Positions 59,030-64,000 of a DNA stretch of 64,000 nt are shown one piece after another (position 1 is the stretch's first letter; each line of letters begins with the position of its first letter). Under the pieces are notes generated by a model that was given only the letters and a program-made list of their open reading frames with translations, was not told the DNA's origin and searched no databases. The position numbers were made by a program, and so were the translations under genes. This DNA is from Daphnia pulex (lineage: Eukaryota > Arthropoda > Branchiopoda > Diplostraca > Daphniidae), in NCBI RefSeq assembly GCF_021134715.1, contig NC_060020.1, forward strand, positions 3,844,001 through 3,908,000, read 5' to 3'.

Positions 59030-61460
59030 CTAATCTATTATTGGAAGTAATAAATTGCTAGTAAGTATGCTAGTAAATACCCTGTTAGATTTCCTTTGCA
59101 TCTGTTGCCTTGTGTTAATCAAAGGATAGGACGGACGGACCTTGATGATCATTTGATCCTGCCTTTTTGACTGATACCAATAATAGAACCAACGGACCAG
59201 AAAGAAATAAAACAGTTCTGCTGCACTAAGGATACTAAATCCAAAGCCTAAACCAAGGAGTCCACCAGCAGCCGCTAAATAAACCACAGAAATTAGGAAA
59301 TAATGATGACGTTAATTTACGAAAAATAACAGGAAACAAAAAACAAATTCTGAGAGATAGCGGTCATGACTTACAAATAAAGTCCGTCCATGTCGTTCGT
59401 TCCTTCATGATGTAGCACATGCCAGAATCGGATTTGAGGTAAACGTTTAGCTTGACGAAATTCTCTCTGCATTTGATTTCACAAATTATAAATTGTAAAG
59501 CTATTTATCATAAAATAAGATTGGCATACTTGGCGTAAACAATCAATTCCTCTGTACTCAGATCCCGGAATTCAGGACGCTCGATAACGGTGGGAGGGTA
59601 TTCCCAGACAGAATTAGGAAAAGTTCCACTAGAGATCTCGTTCCTATACCAAACGGTGGTACACACGTCGGGACAGTCGCACGAACTTGCATTTTTTACA
59701 ACTCGCTCTATACATATGTGATGAGCAAGCATTGATTATTAGAAATCATACCCTTACTACTAGCTGCTGAAATAACTTACCAGTTGCTCTCTCCAAACAG
59801 GGATATGACGATAAATTACAAACGGGCAGTCGGGCCGGTACTAAGCGCCATCAAATGAATAATTCAATTAAGAGAGCGATTATTGCTTACTTCCTGCTAT
59901 TGCAAACCGTTATTAACCTGGGTAGTAGTAAGGGACGCATAAACAATCGTCAAGAAAATGGGTAATAAGGCAGTCGAGTTGGCAATAAGGTCCTGTGCAA
60001 TATAGGACTTGTTGGTATTAATTTGAAAGATGAACCTTTTAACTTGTCGTACGAACCCGTGTAGTCTTCAAAGTACTTGAGATTAATTTCTTGATTGGTG
60101 GTGCATAGCCTTTTGTTCAAATCGATGGCCCTAAGCTGATCATCTCCTATTTGAGTTTGGCCATTAACCGCAGCATCGACTTGCGAACCTGGGCTTGCAA
60201 GAAACCCGATACGTCCAGTGCGAGCAAAGTCCTTCGGATCTTGAATAGAGACCTAATGCAAGAGAAATGTCATCTTCGTTCTTCAATCAAGATTAGGGGG
60301 ATCAACTTTAAAGCCACTTATAGAAGACGACGTGACGTTATAGTCCGCAATTTCTGCATTCAACAGAACCGTAAGCCCGGCGTACACTCCACTAGTTTTG
60401 GCATACCTCAGTCTAAAATTAGCAAATGTCAGATAAAGTTGTACAGGTAGCCCAACATCAGATGAAGAAGAATAAAATTGTGTTCGTCTTAACTCTTTCC
60501 TTGTGTTGGAATGGGCATCGCGACGAATAATAATCGAGTTAAAAGAACAACAAAAGCCATCATCGGTCGCTTCCGATTCGAAAATATTGGCGCAATCCTC
60601 TTCCTTGCCTTCCCAGGAACAATGCATTACCATTTCTGAACAGTTTGGTGATAACTAAATGTTTTTGCAAAAAAAACAAGTAATTTTAAAATATTACTTC
60701 ATGACTATAAATGCTATCAATGAAATTCTTACATGGTTCATAAGTTTTTCGTAGCCTTCATCGTTGCTGCTTATATTAGCCTGAAATAAAAGTTGGCTAA
60801 GTTTGGCGACTTCTTCCTCATTTTCAACTCGATTAGTCGACATGATCTCCAAAATTCTTCTTATTTCATTCAATTTCAAACTTTTCGCTCTACGAAAATT
60901 AAAAGGAATTGTTTTCACCAACTTGAAATAAACCATTAATGGGCGCAACAATATCGAAGTTTGAGACCATTACTTTTCCGTGGACATCCATTCGCCGAGA
61001 GCTCGAGTCGAAACTTTGTTCACGCTGCATATAGTGACAGTGGGGAAATGATAGTTTTTTATCTGAAAACACCCGAAGCGAGTTTAAAAAAAAAGGCTTG
61101 TTAGAGCAGTAAAGAGTTTGAAAATCGTTCAAGTTGTTAATTGGTTTTACGGGATAATTGGCAGTTTGAATGGTAATGAGAACGGGCGACTGCTTCCAAT
61201 TTTCCCACAAATTCCACGAGAAAACCACGGCAAATAACAAGCCAACCATAAAAAGCGCAATCCATAAAATCCTGATTTAAACAATTAACATTAGACGAAA
61301 TAATTTTTATTTGCAATGATTTAGAATACCTCTCTGCCAGTGTAGCTTCGTCCTGGGCGATAAATTTAAGACCGTGCATCGAAGTGTTGTCAGCAAACTC
61401 TTTCGACAATTTTTTCATCGAGTAAAGCTTCTTCTTCATCGGGTCCCGTTTCGTAGTCAT
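59030..61460 (-). CDS. DEG/ENaC (pickpocket-like) sodium channel subunit, 615 residues
   Basis: Ten exons read by hand and consistent in phase: 61460-61330, 61271-60919, 60887-60733, 60654-60307, 60252-60057, 60007-59918, 59840-59781, 59707-59530, 59466-59375, 59274-59030. The N-terminus has FADNTSMHGLKFIAQDE, the conserved His-Gly gating region. TM1 is about residues 44-68 (ILWIALFMVGLLFAVVFSWN). The extracellular domain is cysteine-rich: LSPNCSEMVMHCSWEG, GFCCSFNS, RLCTTNQEINLKYFEDYT, DDCLCVPYYYP and SSCDCPDVCTTVWY. TM2 with the pore signature is GGLLGLGFGFSILSAAELFYF; the selectivity-filter triplet reads G-F-S. The topology is that of amiloride-sensitive, trimeric sodium channels; arthropod members act in mechano-, chemo- or osmosensation. 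Substrate and stimulus cannot be told from sequence. The third exon's acceptor (GTAGAG|CG) is the least certain join. Confidence 0.93.
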
Positions 61461-62770
61461 CTTGCTTGGATGGCTGCAGTCTTCCTACTACGTAATGGTC
61501 GAACGGATGTTGTGCTCGACATTTGCATTGCGTCATTAACATTTAAAAAATTGGTTGGCAAACAACAAGGAGTTATTCCAACCTTAACGATTTCCAATTG
61601 AATAATGATGGGGCGTCACTGAAAAAAAATTACCATCGAGACTACATCCATCATGAAAAATGTCAACATGAAACGAAGAATCCACCTTCTTCCGTGCTAT
61701 CGATTTTCATAGGTAAATAATAAGAGTCGCATACTGTACACACATTCCGACACACAACGTTTGCAGACTATAAGATCGTTAAGCTATGTGATATATGCAC
61801 CTTTATTATACCTTAATCGGTGTTCGTCGTCGTCCAGCTGTTGTCCGCTGATTCAGCTCCTTTTTCTTCCTCTTTGTCATTTAGACACGCGACACATAAT
61901 CGGGATATTGCGACGGTCGATCACGGAGGAAGACAAGCAGCAACTGCACGACAACATGTGTTGATTCTCCCATGGGCAACTGGCAGCTTTGCAGGAAGAG
62001 ATGATTAAGCGACCGTAAAAACTGGCATTTTTATTTTAGTAGTTTCTTGTATTTTTGTTTGTTTGTTTGTTTTTTGTAGTTGTGTTTATACACGTATAAA
62101 CTAGTATCGGGTGGAAAAAGAGCCCAGCACCAAATGGAGACGTTTTGTAACGAAATATTATATCAAATAATCAACGAGAGAGAGAAAGAGGCAAAAAAAG
62201 GACAGGCAAGACGAACAAGGACAAATTTATCCAAGTGGAAAAAGAAGAAGAGTAAGGAGACGAAAAATATCGGGCACTGGAAGATACAACTAAGCACGCT
62301 GCACGCTATCATGATAATAGATTAAGTTGGCAAATAGCCAAAAAGAATTCTAGCCCTTTCGAATAATAATAAAATAAAGAAATTGGATATCCATAATGAC
62401 AGAAACGGATCGGTACGATTACAAAATCATCTACTTGCAAGTTGACGACTCTTTTTATCAGAAATCTCGAATCTATCTAAATACACTGAGACGCACATCT
62501 TCTCGTTTTGAGACAAAAATTCTACTTGGAAGAAACTTTACATTTTTTTTTTGTTTTGTTTTGTTTTCTCTTTTCTCTTAAACGTGGGGAGGAGAGCAAA
62601 AGAATTGGGCGTAACAGCGAATAAGCGCGACGGAAAAGGCCACCGTTGTAATTAAAACAACCACAGAAAAAGAGAGACACCGCCCTACCTACTCCCCCCT
62701 CCCTACCTGCTCTTCATGCTATTATTGTCTATCCCGTTATTTTTTTTTTCCTTTTCGTTGGCCATTTACT
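61461..62770. other. intergenic region, mainly the presumed 3'UTR of the kinase gene
   Basis: No coding frame with motifs was found. The channel gene's promoter must lie at its left side (just right of 61460), and the PKD 3'UTR fills the rest when read on the minus strand. The two genes are tandem (both minus). Confidence 0.4.
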
Positions 62771-63954
62771 CTAAAGCCGAAGTCTACCGTAGGCAGCGTT
62801 AAAATTTTCGCCGTTATCCAAAACATGCTCTCGTCTATAAGCCTCCCAGCGGGCGTCATCTGATTCATGGGTGGCGTAGCGGATGCCGATTTGGCGCTCG
62901 AGTTCACGTAAGTCACACCACGTTTGATAATCCTGTTGTGAATAAATAAAGAGAAATTAAAAGATCAAATAATATATCCTCGGGGAAAGCACCGAACAAA
63001 GATGGAATTCAAAAACCGACCTGCAACCAAATGTGGTTGAGCGACTTGTCAACAGTGTAGCGCTTTCGCTGTTTCACTTGCAGCACATTGGCTATCAAAT
63101 CGATGGCTGCATTTCAAAAAATATTAACAATCAAAATCAAACTTTGTTTCAATATGAGATGCGATCATTTACCGTCAGAAGAGATTTCCTTCCAAGGACT
63201 AGGCGGGTACATGAAGGCTGCATTTTGGATTTGGTCGTTGATGTCTTCGTCTTCGTTGAAAGGGAATGTGCCACTTAGACTTACGTAGACAATAACGCCA
63301 ACACTCCACATGTCCAGCGATCGATTGTAGCCCTTGTTGCGCAACACCTCTGGAGCTGAAAAATCACGCCCAATTAGCATATCAAATTTCAGCGGGGAAA
63401 TCAAAACGGGATACATACCAAGATAAGCGGGCGTTCCAACCACAGATCGTCGGAAAGATTTTTCTCCAATAATACGAGCGAAACCAAAGTCACACAGTTT
63501 AACCTGCGGGAATTCGGCATTGGTTGAAAGGAGAACATTCTCCGGTTTAAGGTCGCAGTGAACAATGTTCTTGCTGTGCAAGTGCTTCAGCGCAACGAGA
63601 ATCTGCACGGGAAAGGTCACGCATTTGACTCGGATCGTTAAAATGGAAACTAAAAATAAGAAATCAAAAGCAGCGGTAAAAGTACCTGGGTAACGAGGAA
63701 CTTTGTGATGCGCTCAGACAGCCTTCCCTTTTCACTCGAGAGAATCATCTCCAACATGTCGCCTTTAAGTTTCTCCATGACGACAAAAATACGCTCGGGG
63801 GTTTCAAACATGCGCTCCAAATTGACCACGCCCGGGTGCGACAAATTCTGCAGGATGCAGACCTCGTTCTTGAGCTGATCCGCTTGCTTAGTTGGAAAGC
63901 GCATTTTGTCAATAACTTTGATGGCCACCGGTCTGTTTGTCTTGCGATGTGCTC
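62771..63954 (-). CDS. PKD: protein kinase D, catalytic domain and C-terminus (partial, 5' end outside window)
   Basis: Exons 63954-63686, 63602-63419, 63355-63173, 63106-63021 and 62932-62771 (TAG) are all in phase. The sequence begins inside the glycine loop region at [20 protein letters not shown] (catalytic Lys). It continues with [28 protein letters not shown] (catalytic Asp), DFGFAR, and the activation loop [18 protein letters not shown]. The C-terminus has [49 protein letters not shown] and [10 protein letters not shown]. These are diagnostic of protein kinase D (CAMK group), which acts in diacylglycerol/PKC signalling at the Golgi and elsewhere. The activation-loop serines of SFRRSVVGT are kept. 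The PH and C1 domains lie beyond the right edge. The C-terminus RLRL lacks a clear class I PDZ ligand. Confidence 0.95.
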
Positions 63955-64000
63955 CTATAGGGTCCAAACAAAATGTAAACAATGGGCTAGGCGAATAAAA

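Overview
The window looks like chromosomal DNA of an arthropod, most likely a branchiopod crustacean of the Daphnia type. The evidence is short GT-AG introns (mostly 57-120 bp), TCAGT initiators behind TATA boxes, a (TTAGG)n array (the arthropod telomere unit), and genes whose closest recognisable relatives are metazoan. The genus is an inference; no species assignment is possible from sequence alone.

Layout. (1) 1-25 kb: low-complexity, pyrimidine-rich non-coding DNA. It contains one candidate first coding exon (6415-6503, an N-myristoylation-type start MGNKHS) and a decayed DIRS-type tyrosine-recombinase retrotransposon (13.3-16.1 kb) inside what I read as an 18.6-kb first intron. (2) 25.1-33.8 kb, plus strand: a WW-PDZ-FERM scaffold gene, the orthologue of FRMPD4/Preso. 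I traced 16 phase-consistent exons giving 1905 residues. (3) 35.1-41.8 kb and 53.4-57.7 kb: a cluster of secreted tyrosine-rich repeat genes (YYTEAPKYY-type) arranged as two large inverted arms. Nearly every copy is disrupted by frameshifts, stops or lost starts. One left-arm copy carries a 24-bp minisatellite expanded to about 34 units where the right arm has one. (4) 42.4-50.5 kb, between the arms: a short hAT remnant (8-bp target duplication GGTGATAG) whose transposase dimerisation segment is split by a 6.94-kb Merlin (IS1595/ISXO2-type) DNA transposon with its own 8-bp duplication (GGCTGGAC). The Merlin element has an intact five-exon 379-residue transposase. It also has two further spliced genes on the same strand: a 626-residue coiled-coil/BEN-like protein and a 127-residue helical protein. 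Upstream of its transposase lie a TTAGG array and eleven copies of a perfect hairpin. (5) 59.0-61.5 kb, minus strand: a complete ten-exon DEG/ENaC (pickpocket-like) sodium channel subunit, 615 residues. (6) 62.8-64.0 kb, minus strand: the C-terminal catalytic part of protein kinase D, running off the right edge.

The three host genes (FRMPD4, DEG/ENaC, PKD) are ordinary neighbours with no sign of shared operon-like regulation. The most interesting part is the transposon nest and its passenger genes. The large Merlin element keeps open, phase-consistent frames in all three genes, while the hAT it landed in and the tyrosine-rich genes around it are decaying. Exon coordinates were derived by reading splice sites and phases by hand; no alignments or database searches were run.
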